Numbered from the stretch's first letter, positions 1 to 14,246 are shown. The stretch: DNA of 64,000 nt from Erythrocercus mccallii (GCA_013397435.1 VZRG01001711.1:92725-156724), one strand, 5' to 3'. The notes: a model not told the origin generated them from the letters alone. Numbers and translations are program-made.

Positions 1-511
1 CACTTCAGCAGGAGAGCAGAACAGGCTCATGACAGCAATACTGCTGACTCAGCTGTTCTGGGGACACAGCACTGGCCTGAAAATCTTGTTCTTTTTAAAT
101 GATTCAGGTGTGGGAAGCCTCTTCCTGCTTAACATACAAAGGAAAAAACCTATTGCAAACCAAGGTGGGTGTCCATACAAGATTTAGTCCATATGCCAAG
201 AATGGTGTAACTCCTGAGAGAAAACAGCTGGAAAAATGTAACAGGATGGTACAGTAGCACTGAGGGGTCACAGTCTGGGACTAATCATAGCCTTTGGCAG
301 ACCTTTAATGTTTCTCCAGTGCAAATTTTATTCTTGTAATTTAATCTAAGGGTACATATGGCCTGTCCTCAGACAAAACCTCGAATTTTGTGGTAATTTG
401 GTCCATGCCTCCCTAGACCTTGGTCTAGGACCTTATTGTACACAGGATTTCTACACCAAGTTTTTCTGTGACCAAGAGTTGCCTCTTAGGTCTTTGATTT
501 CTCATACTTAC
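1..511 (-). other. FRMD4A: FRMD4A intron, 5' portion downstream of exon 512-606
   Basis: This begins with the donor GTAAGT on the minus strand and runs out of the window. I see no exon, repeat or RNA gene in it. One MAF-recognition-like element lies at 42-54. Confidence 0.85.
42..54. promoter_or_regulatory. MAF-recognition-element-like site
   Basis: TGCTGACTCAGCT matches the 13-bp T-MARE palindrome at 12 of 13 positions and contains an AP-1 core TGACTCA. A single site of this kind is only suggestive. Confidence 0.25.
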
Positions 512-606
512 GTTTCATCTGTGAATGCAATTCCAAAGTACTCCTTCTCCTTCAGGTTGAAGTGAGATGCCACCAAGTCAAGCAGCTCCTTGGCCAAAAG
601 CTTTGG
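512..606 (-). CDS. FRMD4A: FRMD4A internal coding exon (FERM F1 lobe), partial gene
   Basis: On the minus strand this 95-nt exon encodes a FERM F1-lobe segment that includes KELLDLVASHF followed by NLKEKEYFGIAFTDE. FRMD4A is a FERM-domain scaffold that binds cytohesin and Par-3 at epithelial junctions and acts in Arf6 signalling and cell polarity; this is family knowledge. The acceptor is a T-rich tract ending TTTTTCAG at 607-614, and the donor reads AAAC then GTAAGT at 511-506. The exon opens on a codon boundary and ends with two bases (AC) of a split threonine codon. Residues GIAFTDE match my recollection of FRMD4A; FRMD4B has GITF-IDD here, so the paralogue call rests on a few residues. 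There is no stop or frameshift. The next exon downstream lies left of the window. Confidence 0.93.
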
Positions 607-3600
607 CTGAAAAACAAAAATGAAAGAAAGTGATTAATGAGGAGAATTGGATAGAGCTGCACTGTGCTTGAGGAGGAAAACACTATCCTTGAAACTATTC
701 CACAGCTGTTGCTTTTATGTTCCCTCTGGTGTTCAAGCTAAATCTGCAAGGAACATTAGCTCCTTGAAATGAGCAGTAGTTTCCCTCCTAGGTAAATACT
801 AAAAACCTGGCAATTCTGACCTATTCAGCACTTAATGTCTCTGCAGACAGATAATCTGCTGCCTGCCAGTGCTCGGATCTACCAGGACCAGCCCATTCCT
901 TCCTCTCTGATAATTTTAGTTGTTAAAGCTTTTTATCAAGGGCCCTTGCAAACACAATTCAGACACCCACTCTCTCACACACAGCATAGATATATGCTCA
1001 TAACACTAAGAAAATACATAGTGCCAAAAGATAGAATGTGACGGGACCAAATGAGAAGTAAATGACAGAACAAAATAGTTTCCCATTCACTATTGCTTGT
1101 CATATAGAGATAAGGATACATCCTCAAGTTTAGGCACTTGGAAGGAAAGACAGGAAAGTAGCATACACTTTCAAAATACCTTTTGTAAGACAATAAAAGC
1201 CAAGCTCAGAGAAACAGAGGATGGTTCATTACTACCTTTTCTGCAAAACCTTATTTGTCTTTCAACTCTAATGTGTTCTTCTGCCTCTATGAGTTTTCAT
1301 TTGCTCTGCTGGGCACCGGTTTTTCCAAGCAGATTTCTGAAGCCTTGGCAATAGTACAGCTCTTGTACTGACTGTCACTTGTAGGAAACAGGCACAAAGG
1401 ATCCAGGTAACTGCAGCCTTGTAATAGCCCCAGATCCCAGAGCTGCAATCATTACAGCAGCCCTGGCACAGCTGGGGTCAGAGATCCCAACAATGTTCCC
1501 TGGTGACCGCTCATGAGGGTTTGGTCTACAAATCTCTGTGCTGCAAACCTCAGGGAAAATAAAACTGTCTGCAGGCTTGACTGCCCCAATGAGTCTGCCA
1601 AGCAGCTGAGTCAGTTACCCCAGACATGAACCTGTTGTTAAATGGAGGTGAAATTATGATACTGTGCAGAAAATGGGTGGCAGGGCCATCAGAACCCTGC
1701 TGTCCTAATCAACTGCTCCTTCCTATAAGCACAAGCATAGCTGTAGTAAAAAAAAGCCTGATTTGTACCTAACTTCCAAACAGATTCATAAGAGTCAGAC
1801 TCTGAAAATTTCCCTAAACCCAGCATTATCACAGTATCTAACACAGCTGGGACAAATTTACTTCTCTGTATATTTTCCAGGCATTCATATAAGCATTACA
1901 GTATCTTCTACCCACCCTAGTAGGGACATCCAATGCATGGGGGATTTCTAGGTCATGCCAGCAAAGAAAGAAGCAATAGCTGTGCCTAAATGCAGCCCTG
2001 GCTTAAGGCAGCCCCTGAATGAGTATGAGAGAAGTTGCTGTCTAGGAGGAACAGCCTGGAATATAACAAATAGGTAGGATGGAACCAGCTTCATTTTAAT
2101 TCCCAAGTCAGATTTCTCAGGCACAACCATTGGAAGCTCTGCTATGACAACACTAGTGACTGCACGGACCTTCAATCCTGAACAAGCTCCCAAATGATGT
2201 TCAGAGATGAGTGACCCAGGCATGGGACCATGGTCAGGTCCCCTGTCCCCTTGAGTCCCATCAAAGACCCAAGCAAAGAGCACACCAGCTACACCAGCCT
2301 CACTGGGGGCTCCTCAGATACTTCTCTCCTGGCTTTGGGCTGGGTGGGATGGACATTTCCAGCATCCCTGTCTCCTGTAAGATGAACCTCTCTTTGTCAG
2401 AGCATTTTAAGGATGAGCTACAGTTTGACTTATACACAAATGTTATGATGAAGATGACGGCAAGAATTCAGAGATACACAGGCTCAGTGCAGGTAGTTAC
2501 TGGGGGCATTGGATGAGTTTTCAGCTTAACAACAGACAAACAAGCACTAACTTTTAAAGGAAGAGGGGTTTGTTTCCTGCTGACAATGTGCAGTTTGAAG
2601 CCTTGCTTTTCTCCTGCTCTTGCCCAAGGGTCCCTGCTCCTTTCTCTTCTGGCTGGGCCAAATTCTCTCTGCACCAGAAAGGGATTTCTTCCCAGCTAAG
2701 GGCTACCACAAGAGGAGGGGTGGGAATGCATGGCACGACTGACTCCTCCATGGCCAAGGCCACGGTGGGGACAGTTGGTGGAGGTGAATCCAGGCATCCC
2801 CATGCTGGAGTGTATTGCAGGCTGGGAGCTGTGTGGCTGTCACTGCCTGGTGCCCAGTGCTCTGCGTGACTCAGTTATTTGACAAATGAGCAATTGTGCT
2901 GCCAAGCAAGGGAGTGAACCATCAGTCAGCCTGGCTGGGTATCCCACCTGAGAGGGCAGGGGTGAGAAAGAGTCGTGAAAAATCATGCCTCAAATACAGT
3001 AGTTTTCCCATGCCTAGGTTAAGCATATGGAAGTTTAATGTTGAGCTTTTGCAAGAAAGCAGGACAGAGCAATAAACAATTGATGTGTAAGAGGCTGCTC
3101 GTGGACATGGGGAAGGTATGGGTCCCTCTGCTGTAGTCAGACAACACTGCCGCAAGGGACACTGGACAAGGGAGAACGTCCCTTCTGCTGTTCTCATCAT
3201 GGAGAAGTGATGCTCCACTTTCTTTGCCCCATGCACTGCCGCATCCACCCCAGCTATCAAGTGAGGAGCAGCACCCAAAACCACCTGCCTTCAGCCACCC
3301 TTTCCCAGGATGAGTAAATGCAACATGCTGCTTCCTTATTTCTACTGAGACCAGGCTGAAAAAGCGAAGGAGAGGTGGTCAACATGGTGTGACAACTTTC
3401 CCATGTCTGCTGCCCAGAAGCAGATGCTCCCAGCACAGCCTCCTGAGGCTTGGCAGGGGCACGGTTTCCAGTGCCCTTGCAGTGGGGCCTCCTCCAAAGC
3501 CTGTGGTAGCAGATAAGGCAGGATAACCCTTTGCCTTGCAAGATAAGGGAAAAGAACAATAGATGCAGACCCAGCACTGGAGTGGTGCCAGGTTAGTTTT

Positions 3601-3894
3601 TTCTGGGCCAGTCCCTGAAGAGGCTTATGGCAGTGAAGTTAAGCCCTGCTAGTCGCCTCCAAGATTACTTTCTGCTCTCCCCTTAAGCTCTGCAAGGTTA
3701 TTGTCCTTTCCAGTGGAATGACGCAGGTATCCTCTCAACATTGACAGGCAACCTGAGTGTATTGGAGGGGAGGAAGGTGTCTTCTTCAGGTAGAGAGACA
3801 AACCTGCCCAGCAGGGATAAGGCATGAAAAGCCAGCCAGGCAGAAGCTGAGCTGCAGCCTGTCCCGCTCTCAGGAGAGACCCGCACGCTCGATG

Positions 3895-4090
3895 TTAGTG
3901 GTTAATCTCCTTGCCACTCGCGATGGGAACGGCTGAGCAATGACCTCCTTTCATGGGAGCTGCGCAGACAAAGAGCTCATTAGCAATGCCTGTGGCAAGT
4001 TGTTTTAATTCATTATTAATTTCTGGACTTCATTTTCCAGAGGGAAAATTTTGCATTAATAAAACTTCCATCACAGACACTTTGAAGGAG
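3895..4090. promoter_or_regulatory. Candidate conserved non-coding element
   Basis: This block contains CpG-bearing text (CACTCGCGATGGGAACGG) and then dense homeodomain-type ATTA/TAAT cores (GCTCATTAGCAATG, TTTTAATTCATTATTAATTT, GCATTAATAAAAC). The high density of intact TAAT motifs without repeat ancestry resembles vertebrate developmental enhancers. Conservation is not verified. Confidence 0.3.
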
Positions 4091-6284
4091 ATGGGGATTG
4101 GTCTCTGAGAGCAGAGAAATCAATAGAAAGTGGGCCTGGGACCTTCTGGATTCAATCCAATTGAATGGTCAGCAAGAGGCACCCTGTGCGTCCCACAGAA
4201 ATAAATCAGAATAACAGGTGGCATTCTGAGTAGAAACTGAATCATGTCCTCAGTGGTGCAGAGCTACAGAGTTGGACTGTGTCACTTGTGAGCTGCCCAA
4301 GAAAGTGTGGAGACCCCTCTGCATCTGCTGCTCCTCATCTCCTGCCTACCTACACCTTCCTGGGCATCCTCCATGTAACCTGTACGACAAAAAGCAGCCT
4401 GTGGGGCTGTCATAGCAGCAGCTGGCTGGCCTGAACTTGGGATGGGGAACACCAGGAGAAATCCTTTGTCTGGACCTGCGAGGGCTGAACATGCTTTGTT
4501 GGTGGGGTAGGTTGTCAGATCAGCATTATACAGCCAGGGAATCTCCTGCTGCTCCCTCCTGCTATGGGACCCTCTTTGTGGAAAGGCATGTAAAGAACAG
4601 TGTTCTGCAAATCAATTGCTATTGTTACTAGAGAAATCAGCAGGGAGCCAGCTGTGGTCCCAGCACACTAGAGCTGTGGCCCTGGAGAAGAAGAGTCTGC
4701 TCCTGGTAAGTGCTTACTCCTGCCTGGAGGAAAGGCTGAGGAACCCACACTCCAGTGAGTTTGAGTCTCTGGCACAGACACTGGCCATTTATAAGCCAAA
4801 CCCTGTCCTTGAGGCATCTCTGCATGGCAGTAACCTGAGTGCTTTCCTGGCTCTGGATCCCTACTTATTCTCCCCAAATCCTACTCCAGCCTGGAAAAAG
4901 TTACATTTTGCAGCCTTGGACTTCCTGGACTTCCAAACATGACATTTTCTACAAAACTTAATACATCAGGATCCACCTGCCACGTATGATGGCACTAAAC
5001 CTTGTCAAGGGGATTCCTGATACTCTGTAGGGTAGACAACTCTGCTGTGAAGTCAAGCCTGACTTCAGAGCACTCTCAGGTTTCTTCCTTCCCTCTTGGG
5101 GAGGCAGGGGAGCAGAGATGGACTCATTAGGGGCTGCCTTCTTATTAGCAGAATGACCCAGATGTCCTTCCCTGCTCCCTGGGCCATGCCAGAGAGGTTT
5201 GTCTGAAATCATAATGCCGTGCATCCACAAAGCCTCAGCAGTGAGGAGCACAGTGAGGACATGGCTGCGGCTCTTTGCAACCCTGCAGGCTTGAAGCAGT
5301 GAACTCATTCCCTTCTTGCCCTCCAAAACAGCTGAAGTTTGTTCAAATAATGACTTGGAGATAAGGGAGAGCTTTATTAGTGGTGTCAGGAGGTGGCAGG
5401 GAAAGGGCTGAGCCTTACTAGGAGCTCTGTGACTTGAACTTGCCATGAAGAAAGATGATGAAAAAACACCTAAGGCAATGCAAGAAGGTCCATATGGGAT
5501 CACACTTGGCTGACACTCCAAGGGATGTCTCCCTGCAATTCCCCATTGCTTAAAGAGCCCACTCCACACCCTAGACTACAGGCACAGCCTGTGCTAGCAA
5601 AAACTACACCAAGAAAACTTCAATGCACACCATGTCTATGCAAGCTCTGTCTGTATCTCCTTGCCCCTGTTTAAAGGAGCGCTCAGCACTGGCAAATTAA
5701 TCACAGGGGATAAGTCTCTCTTCCATGCACTCCAGTTATCTCTGCACAGAGGCACTCTACAGGTGTCTCTTCCCAATTAGACATGATGGCAACTTCCCTG
5801 AACAACAGCAGAGCACTGAGAGCACTGAAGGCAAGTAGGGAGGGGAAGGACAAGCCTGAGAGCTCCTTGGAAAGAGGAAGCTGCATGAGGAATGATGATT
5901 CAAACTGATTCAATGTCAAAATGTTTCATGGCCCTTTGATGTATTTATTGGATGAGTTCATATTAGCATGAGCTCATTAATACAGGCTGCTGTACCCACT
6001 GGGGGAGCAGGCTGGGGTCTCCTCATGGGACACCTCCCCAGTGCTGAAAAGAGGAAAAGGAGGATGTGAGATACAGGTGACACAGAGCAAGACTTTGCTG
6101 CTCAAGGTGACATGAAACCCCCATTTTGGTGCCTCCTTTCCAGCTGCTGTCACATAGATTTAGTGATAATACTGACATGTTATGGGCAGGAGTTAGCCCC
6201 ACAGGATGGGAGGAGGAGAAAGAGGCTTCTGGGGAGAAGAATCTCTTATAGACTGGGAGAAGCTTGACACCAAGGTGTAGGGAA

Positions 6285-6700
6285 GGGATACCATCCAAAG
6301 GGACCTGTACAAGCTTGAGAAGTGGGACCATGGGAATCTCATGAGGTTCAACAGGGTCAAGTGAAACCCCTGGTATCTGATATTCCCCACAGACAGGCTT
6401 GGGAATGAAGAGATTGAAAGCAGCTCTGTGGAGAAGGACTTCGGGGTACTGGTGGATGAAAAGGTGGGCATGATTCAGCACTTGTAGCTCAGAAAGCCAA
6501 ATGTGCCTATGCTGCAGCACAAGAAGTGTGGCCAGCAGGTCGAGGGAGGTGATTCTTCCCCTCTGCTCTGCACTGGTGAGATGCCACCTGGAGTGTTGCA
6601 CCAAGCTTTGAAGCCCTTACTACAGCAAAGACATGGACCTGTTGGAGTGGGTCCAGAGGAGCGTCACAAAGATGACCAGAGGGATGGAGCTCCTCTCTGT
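6285..6700 (+). mobile_element. CR1 LINE fragment (ORF2 3' part), degraded
   Basis: This matches the avian CR1 segment in plus orientation: CATCCAAAGGGACCTG, a stretch ending CTCATGAGGTTCAAC, GCAGCTCTGTGGAGAAGGA, CAGCAGGTCGAGGGAGGTGA and GACATGGACCTGTTGGAG. The sense frame decodes the conserved reverse-transcriptase C-terminal stretch SRSREVILPLCSALV, but it soon meets a stop (TGA after ACCAAGCTT), so the copy is dead. It is truncated at both ends and lacks the 3' octamer tail. Being antisense to FRMD4A transcription, it explains the 193-codon minus-strand frame at 6023-6604, which is a shadow. Confidence 0.88.
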
Positions 6701-9700
6701 CTGACAGAGACAGAATGGGCTGTTTCCATCAGTCATTGTGGGAAATACAGCAGAAACACAAGCATTCTAGTATTAAATATTCAATATAATTAAAAGACAA
6801 TGTTACTGGGATTTGAGCAGAGTGAGGAACTCTGAAATCATGTGTTCCCCCAGTGGAAAGACAGACTGCCCACTTTTGGTAGAGAAGCATGTTTCTCTAT
6901 GACAGCTTCCCATTAAGCTTAGAAATGAGTGAGTTATAGAGAGAGATTATCTATCCACAGTCCAGCAGTGCCATGAATAAAAAACAGATGACAAGGTATT
7001 AGCAGCTGCTGGTATGTCCCTAGAAACTCAGGCACACACAAAGTATATTTCATTGTTTTATTAACTGTCAAACAAGCCTATCTGTTCTCCCTCCCCCATG
7101 TCGTAGCTTCTCCCTAATTCTCTGCAGCAGAAGGTTTCTGCGTAGTGTATAGTTTCAACATATGGACAGATACGTGCCAGCTAAATCCATCCAGCACAGA
7201 CACACATTGAGCTGTGGAAACCAGGTACCCAACACACACCAAGCAATACCTCACTCATTAAGGATAAAAACACTGCTACCATCCAGTATCTCCTTGCTGG
7301 ACGGACTTACAGTGCAATATAGCACAAGAATGCAGAGATGAGACACTGCTAAGCCAAGTGCTACAATGCTAAAGATTGCCTGCAGGACTGGTGCTCAGCA
7401 CTGATTTTGTGCTGGAACCCAGCTGTGGCCAGGCACAGGCTCCAGGACTCAAACCACTGGTATTCAGCTGTGAGCAGGTTTGGTTTCTGCAGGATGGACT
7501 ATGAAGTGTGTTCAGTTCAAACCAGCCTCTCAAGTCCTGTTGATTTGGTCCATTTTGCTCAACATTCAAAGGCTGAATGTTTGAAAAACATTTTTGGTGG
7601 CTTGAGTTGCAGTGTAGGCTGGGGAACGCATGCAGTGTGGCCAGTCCATCAGAAGGAGAGGTGAGGTGGAAAAGGAACACTTTGCATGAATGCAGAGCAA
7701 TTCCTCCCGTGGCTGCGCCCAGCACAGTCCTACCAGGCAAGGAACAGCGCTTCTTCTTGAGTCTGCTTGAGCCTTGGGCAGGTTAATCAGGAGGAAATGA
7801 AAGTGCCAAACTGTGCTTCATGCACAATTCTTCCCCTCCACTGACTATTAGCATTTGCTAATGAAGCAAACTCCAGGTCCTCCCCATGAATTAGATCATC
7901 TGCTAAAACCAGCCACAACCCTATCATCCCACACCATGGGAGATAAGGGCAGTAAAGAAGCCCATACAGGCCCTGTGTGCTCTGCCTCTCTTCCTCAGGG
8001 CATTGATACTCACTGGCCAGCAGCCTTATCTGCTGAAAGCCAGCAAATGCTCCATACTCACCCTTTGCATTGCCTCATGATAGCTCTGGACTATAACTCC
8101 TTCCCTCCCTGCTTCCTCCTACACGGAACATGAAATTCATCCAGGGACCACTGAGCTGACCCTCACTTGCAATACTCCTCTTGTCAAAGTGGGTCTGCCA
8201 ACAGCTCTGTCATCCTCTTGTTTAACCCATTTCACGAATGTCCAAGAAAAGAAAAATCTTAAGTCAGTCCATACAATGTTGTGTAACTATCCAGTAACGG
8301 CCCTTTTGGTAATTGTAATTTGGTAATTTGGTAATCTGAATACAAGGTAATATTATTGTACAAAACTGCTCAGGCTAAAGGCTTGGGGCTTTAGGGGCTG
8401 CAATTCCCCTTATGGGATAGGTCCTCTATTCCTCAACTCCACGTTATTATGTCAATATATGGAGTGCACATAATCAAAGCAGGCTGGGATGTAGTTGGGT
8501 GAAAAATTATTCATTGAAATGTAAAATGCCTGGAGAGGGAGCGCCTTATTTTTTATCATGGAACAGCTGAACTCCGTCGGTGTTGGGGACTGGCGGCAGG
8601 AGCACTGCTCATGCTGGCACAGGCAGCACCTCCTTCCCAGAGTCAGGGGTTGGCTCTAAAAATCTCTTTTCTTCATTTACATAAGCAAATGAGACAACTT
8701 GCCTCCAGCAGCCGCCTCGGGAACGTGGAGGGTGGTGACAGAGTGCCATTGACGTTTTTTCTTGGAAAGTCAACACCCGCAAGTTGTGGGAATTAAGATT
8801 TATTAGGGTCAGAGAGAAATAGATCAAAAAAATTCCCAAGTTTTCAAAAAAAATCCATTTGGTAAAAGGATTAGAAACACCCTACTGACAAGTTGCCTTA
8901 GAAATATTTACAGATAGCTGCATTTCTGGGTTCAGCTGATACCTGACACTCCATATCTTAAGTCAGAAGGCATTGCTGATACTCTCTAATTCCCCTACAT
9001 ATTAGCAATGGGAATCTGCTTAAATAATTTTGCAGTCACAGAAAGCAGAAAGTATGAGCTAGCCAAGTCTGCATGGCAAATTCATGTCAAAACCAAAATG
9101 AGAAGCAGTTGGGATGAAAAAGACACTATTGGGTCTTTAGCATCCCTCCTCCCTTTCTTGTCTGATACAGAGGCAGCTGCACTCTTCCCCCATTCAGAAG
9201 GGGTCTGTGTCAATGCCCAGTGACCCCATTCCTCTCTCTTGCCACCTGTATCATCCTGCAACTCCAGCAGAGTTTTCAGGTGACTGCATCCAAAGAGGCC
9301 AGCCAGCTGCAACTGGTACTGGGACAGGAAATCTGCTCCATGCTCAGATCTTTCATACATGACAAAAGCCTCAGCACTTCCCTCTTCCCTCCCTTAGCCT
9401 TCTGCCCACTCCATCCCTTCTCTGTCTCCATCGGGAATAGCTAATGTCCCCACATACGTTAAAGAAAGAGTCTGGCTGATGTGCTGAGGATGGCAGAAGG
9501 AAAACCCCAGGTTTGGGGCTGGCCCTGATTCTGATCACATATTTTTTGTTCATAGACCTGAAGTACAAGGAGGTTTGGTGCCTTAGTGCACTACATCCCA
9601 CATGAGAATCTGCCTATCTCCTGTGGGGCTGGTGAGATGGAAAGGATGCTGTGCCTGGCATTGAAACTGATGTCCCTGTCTGCCCTGAGTGCATGGAGTG

Positions 9701-11819
9701 CCATCAGGAGCAGCACACTGTAAAGTATTTCTTCCTGGGATCCCCCAAGAGTCTGCATCTCTGAGCTGTGCAGTCCGGATGTGAAGGCTGGATGCACATC
9801 CCCTTCATGAAGCATCTCTGCCAGGTCCCGTGTCCCCCAGTGTACCTCCTGTGTGCCAAAGTGCTGATCTGTGCATGCACAAGCAGTCCCTTCTGCACAG
9901 GATTTCCAGAGGAAAGTGGTCAAAATCCTCCTGTATCCCCCTGGGATATCTTTCTGAGCATAAGGAAGATCATGCAGGGTAACCTCGTGTGAGGACTCAA
10001 GCCACCCTTGAGTCTTTTCCAGAGAACTGTGGCCAGGAGCATGAACTGAGAGAGAAGATCTGGCCAACCACAGACACAAACCTGGATTGGATGGGAAAGC
10101 AAAATTCTGTTTTGGAGGGATTTGATGGGAAGTGTGGAATCCTTATGCTGACTGATGTAAAAATGGCTTTTGTAGCACTGCCAAAATCATTGCCAGCTCA
10201 TCTAATCAGCCATGAAAACTCCAGTGAAGCAAGTTAAAAAGTTGCCCCAAGTCAATTTGCACATGCAACTTTTATTATTCTTTATTTCAACTTTCAAGAT
10301 TTGTTTTTGGATTATTGGAAGAAACAGATTCTTCCTCTATTATCTTTCTTTGGGTTTCTCCCAAATCCTGACACAGTATCAAATGTGGTTTGACCTTTAC
10401 AAGACACTCCTGAAGACAATCTTGGCTGGCTGCTTGCTTCGCTATGTGCTTACTCCAGCAAATACTGTGTTTTCAGGAGGCTACTCTTAACTCCATGAAA
10501 AATTTTATGGTATCATCAGGAGCTGCATGCTGTGGGTTAATACAGTTTTAATAAAAATGCATCCCAAATTTGATCGTTTTGACTGGTTTTTTTTTGAATT
10601 TTCAGGGAATTTAGAGTGAGCTTATGAGGCACTAACACAGAAGGACTGGTGCAATAAAAAGGTATTCACTTATGTGGACCTAAACAAGCAACTTTCAAGC
10701 AAATTCAGTTCCTTTAGAGCAGAAGAAAAGCCATTCCCATCTAGTGATGAGATTCACTAGCCCTTTAAATCATCCTCAATGTCTTGAACCTATTAGTGAT
10801 CTATTTGCTAGCTTCCCATCTCCTCATGCATGAAGCATCTATGAAATTTGTACATATAAATGAGAAAAATATGGATGAAGCAGAGGAGGAAGGAAAGCAG
10901 AAGGAAAATACCCACACACAGGAGGACTTTGCACTGCTTAGGACCATCAGTTTCATACAAGCAATGGAGGGAAGCATTCATTTGTGTTTTAAAGCAAATC
11001 ACTGTTTTCAAGGTCACAATGGCTTCAGCTTCTCCTACTTCATCTGATCTCCAAGTCACTGGGGCTGGGTGTATTTGGCACTTGGATCTCCATGGTTTAG
11101 GAGCATGGTTTAGTTTAGTGGCTATATCAGCACTAGATACCTGAAGAAGGCCATAGCAAATCATGTTCCCACACCCTCAAAGAAGCCTGGGTAACCAGGC
11201 AACTCCTTCTTCTTTCCCTCATCCTTTCTAAGAGTCAGAAAAGTCTAATTTTTCAACAGAAAGGCATTTAACCTGTGGGAGATGCCCCTGCAAGAGAGAT
11301 GGAGTTCATTGCCATTATCTGTAATCAATTTAAGCAAGCAATGATATTGCTGAGGCTAAACATATCTCTTGGTTTTATCACAGAACTGGGGCTCAGATTT
11401 TTCACCTTCCTTTTGCACATAACATGCAGCAGTGATGGATACAGAGGCTAGATTAGATGGAGCTCTCCAACTGGAGATTGGTGCTAAATTAATACAAACT
11501 GAAGCAGCTCAAGATGAGAATTGCACATGCTGGGGAGTTAAGAGGGTTTGTGTGCATAGCTTTGGTTCAAACCCTTGTCTTAATGCAAAGAAACAAAGAC
11601 ACAGATAAGGCATTCTGTGCATCACTCTGGTTTGGAAGTGAGGTGGCCTACTTTAAGAAAGTATGTGACAAATTTATTCAGATAATCTGTATTGTAAATG
11701 TTTGGCTTAAAGTATTTTGGGTCTTCATGAGTACTTGCCTTTCAGTTTCTGGAGATGTGTATAATTTTGAAACAGGGTAGTCAACTGCTGCAAGAAAGTC
11801 AATTGTGTTTTAAATCATC

Positions 11820-11990
11820 TGACTGTATCACATGTGGCAAATCAAACTGAACATGAAGCAAGCTTCAGAGCGAGCTTTCTGGGCAGGAATCCATTTCACA
11901 CTCAGCTGACAATGGGGTTTGATAAGCGCTTGGCCAGTGTGAATAACCAGCTGCCTTCTATATATATTTCGATTTGGTAGTGTCTGTTGA
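11820..11990. promoter_or_regulatory. Candidate conserved non-coding element
   Basis: Unique sequence with clustered motifs: a CACATGTG E-box (near 11830), GATAAGCGCTTGG (GATA site beside an AGCGCT palindrome, near 11921), CCAGCTG (E-box), and a TATATATATTT run at 11960-11969. I infer a regulatory role from motif clustering only. Confidence 0.25.
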
Positions 11991-14215
11991 AGTTTTATAT
12001 CACTGAGAGATTGTTGGTATTCTTTTAAAGCATTAAACCTACCTTGACAAGGTCAACAACAATTTCTACAGAGGTCAGCATTTTTATTTTGAAATATTTG
12101 ATCATAATTCTATCAAACATTAAAGAAAGAGTTTGGCTAGGGCACATAATGAAATTGGACAGCTCACACAATCCATTTATCTTTTCAACTGTAAACCTCT
12201 GAAGCACTCTAGTTCATCCAGTTTCAAATCAACTGTAGAAATGTCCATCTCCCTTCATGCAGCCTACAGAAATTGGTGCTTGGAAATGCTCTTGATCTGC
12301 TATTGCTGATGTGGAAAAGGAAAAATAATTTCCCAAGACATACTAGCTTAGCTGCATTCTTCTGTTCTGTTTGCTTTTTAAAAATCTCTCCTGAATAAGG
12401 ATGTTTATTTCCATCCTCACTCAAAGTCACTTCTTCATTGCTGAAAATATTTAATAAGCTAAGTGAATGCTTATTTTTGTAGCACATTTCCTAAACACAT
12501 TAAAACATTTATTTAAAAACCCCTCTGTTAGCAAACCCAATGGTAATAAAAGTAAATAAAGTAAATAATAGTGCTAGGTCATAGGATTAAGTCATCCTGT
12601 TCCATTTTACACACCAATTGTGAGTGCAGGGAAATGAATTAAACTTAAGAAGAGCTACATCCTCATGTGCTGAGACTGGGGAAGGTGAATGCCTGCAGAA
12701 GCACAGTGGGTGCATGGGCTTTTGTGCATTCATCTTCTCTATCTCTACTCATACTTAGGGATGCAGTCAAAAGAGCTGACTCCACCAACAGATTCTCCAT
12801 GTGTACAGCAATGTTGGATTTCCCTTCCCTAAGGAACTTGGGAGTTGGAGCACATTGGTCTTCCTGGATGTTCTCATCCGTTTAATTATCTGTGCATATT
12901 GCACTGTTGCTGTATTAAGAACATACCACAATGTTTTGAAGCTTCTGGCTTAACACTCCAATGTAAATCATGCTATGGAAATACTACACATCAGACAGAC
13001 AGCTCTTCCCCTGGGAAGGTCAGGAGAGAGGGGCTGAACTTCATTTGCCAGATGTTGGTTACATTGTTCATTGCCTGATGGCAAAGCTCAGATCTTATGA
13101 GGAGTCAAGTGGTCAGGGAAAGAGAGAAATGGGATTGCTAAGGAAGCTGCTTTAACCTTGAAGTCAAGCAAAAATTTGATGCATTGTGTAGGTCCAGCTC
13201 TCAAGGCACAAGAAATCAGTGCTACCCCACTTCCCCCCGGTAGTCTGGCTTCCTGTGCCTGAGTGTGGTCCCCAAGTTCACCAGAGTGGTGGCTGGGACT
13301 GGCCCCTGACTCTGCTGGGCCACAGGGCAGGGTCTGATGCACATTGTCCTGTAAGACAGAGGGTCCCTCCACTCTGGGTGAGCACCCAAGAGGAGACTTT
13401 GCTTCTTGAGTCAGCAGAAGATGCAAGATATAACCAAGGATTAGGTTTGTGATAGAACTGTGTTTATTTCAGAGGGAATGGAAAAAAATCAACAACTTTT
13501 CATCTGCAGAAACATAGAAACTCACCCTACCTTCAGCAACTCTGTAGTCTTTCCTACTGAGTCTGTACATTCAGAGCCTATATATGAAGTCAACTTCAGT
13601 GTATGTCCCTAAGAAGCAAAGGTTTCCATGGCCAGCATGCCTTGGGACACAGCAAGGAAGCTGCCTGGATCCCCTGATCTGGTACCCTCTGTCAGTCACA
13701 GCAGTCACCACATCCAGCACTTGCCCATGTCAATAGCAGAAGGACAGGGAGAAGACACCCCAAGGAGCAGATCAAGGTTCAGTGGGGAAACCTTGGGCAC
13801 AACAAGTTCTGTCTCCACTTCTAGATAGATCATCCTGGTGCACATCAGGACAGTCAGGAGCCTAAATGGTTCCTACCAACCCCCCCTCTTCACAGCTCTG
13901 TTTTAATGCCTTGTATGCAACCCTGAAGGTGAATGGGAAGGGGACAAGGACGCTGGGCTTCATTTCCTGACTCCAGGCTCACCCATGTGACCCCCATAAA
14001 TAAAGGAGGAGGAAATGGAGAAAAATGATAATTGGCCACAACTCAAAAGAAAAGAAAGCAAAATAATACTTGCTCACCATAGGAATTACTGGGAGAATAA
14101 GAAAGGTTTATTTCTCCTGGTATATGTAAAAAGAAGTGCTGGTAATAAACCAGTTCCATTATAAAGGAGGAGGGTGAAATGAATGACCGGATAAGATAGT
14201 GAGTGTCTTTTATTA

Positions 14216-14220
<5 letters not shown>

Positions 14221-14246
<26 letters not shown>

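Noticed and set aside
4958..5569. 203-codon minus-strand frame
   Set aside because: No domain or conserved motif; a chance open frame inside the intron.
6023..6604. 193-codon minus-strand frame
   Set aside because: Much of it is the reverse complement of a CR1 ORF2 fragment.
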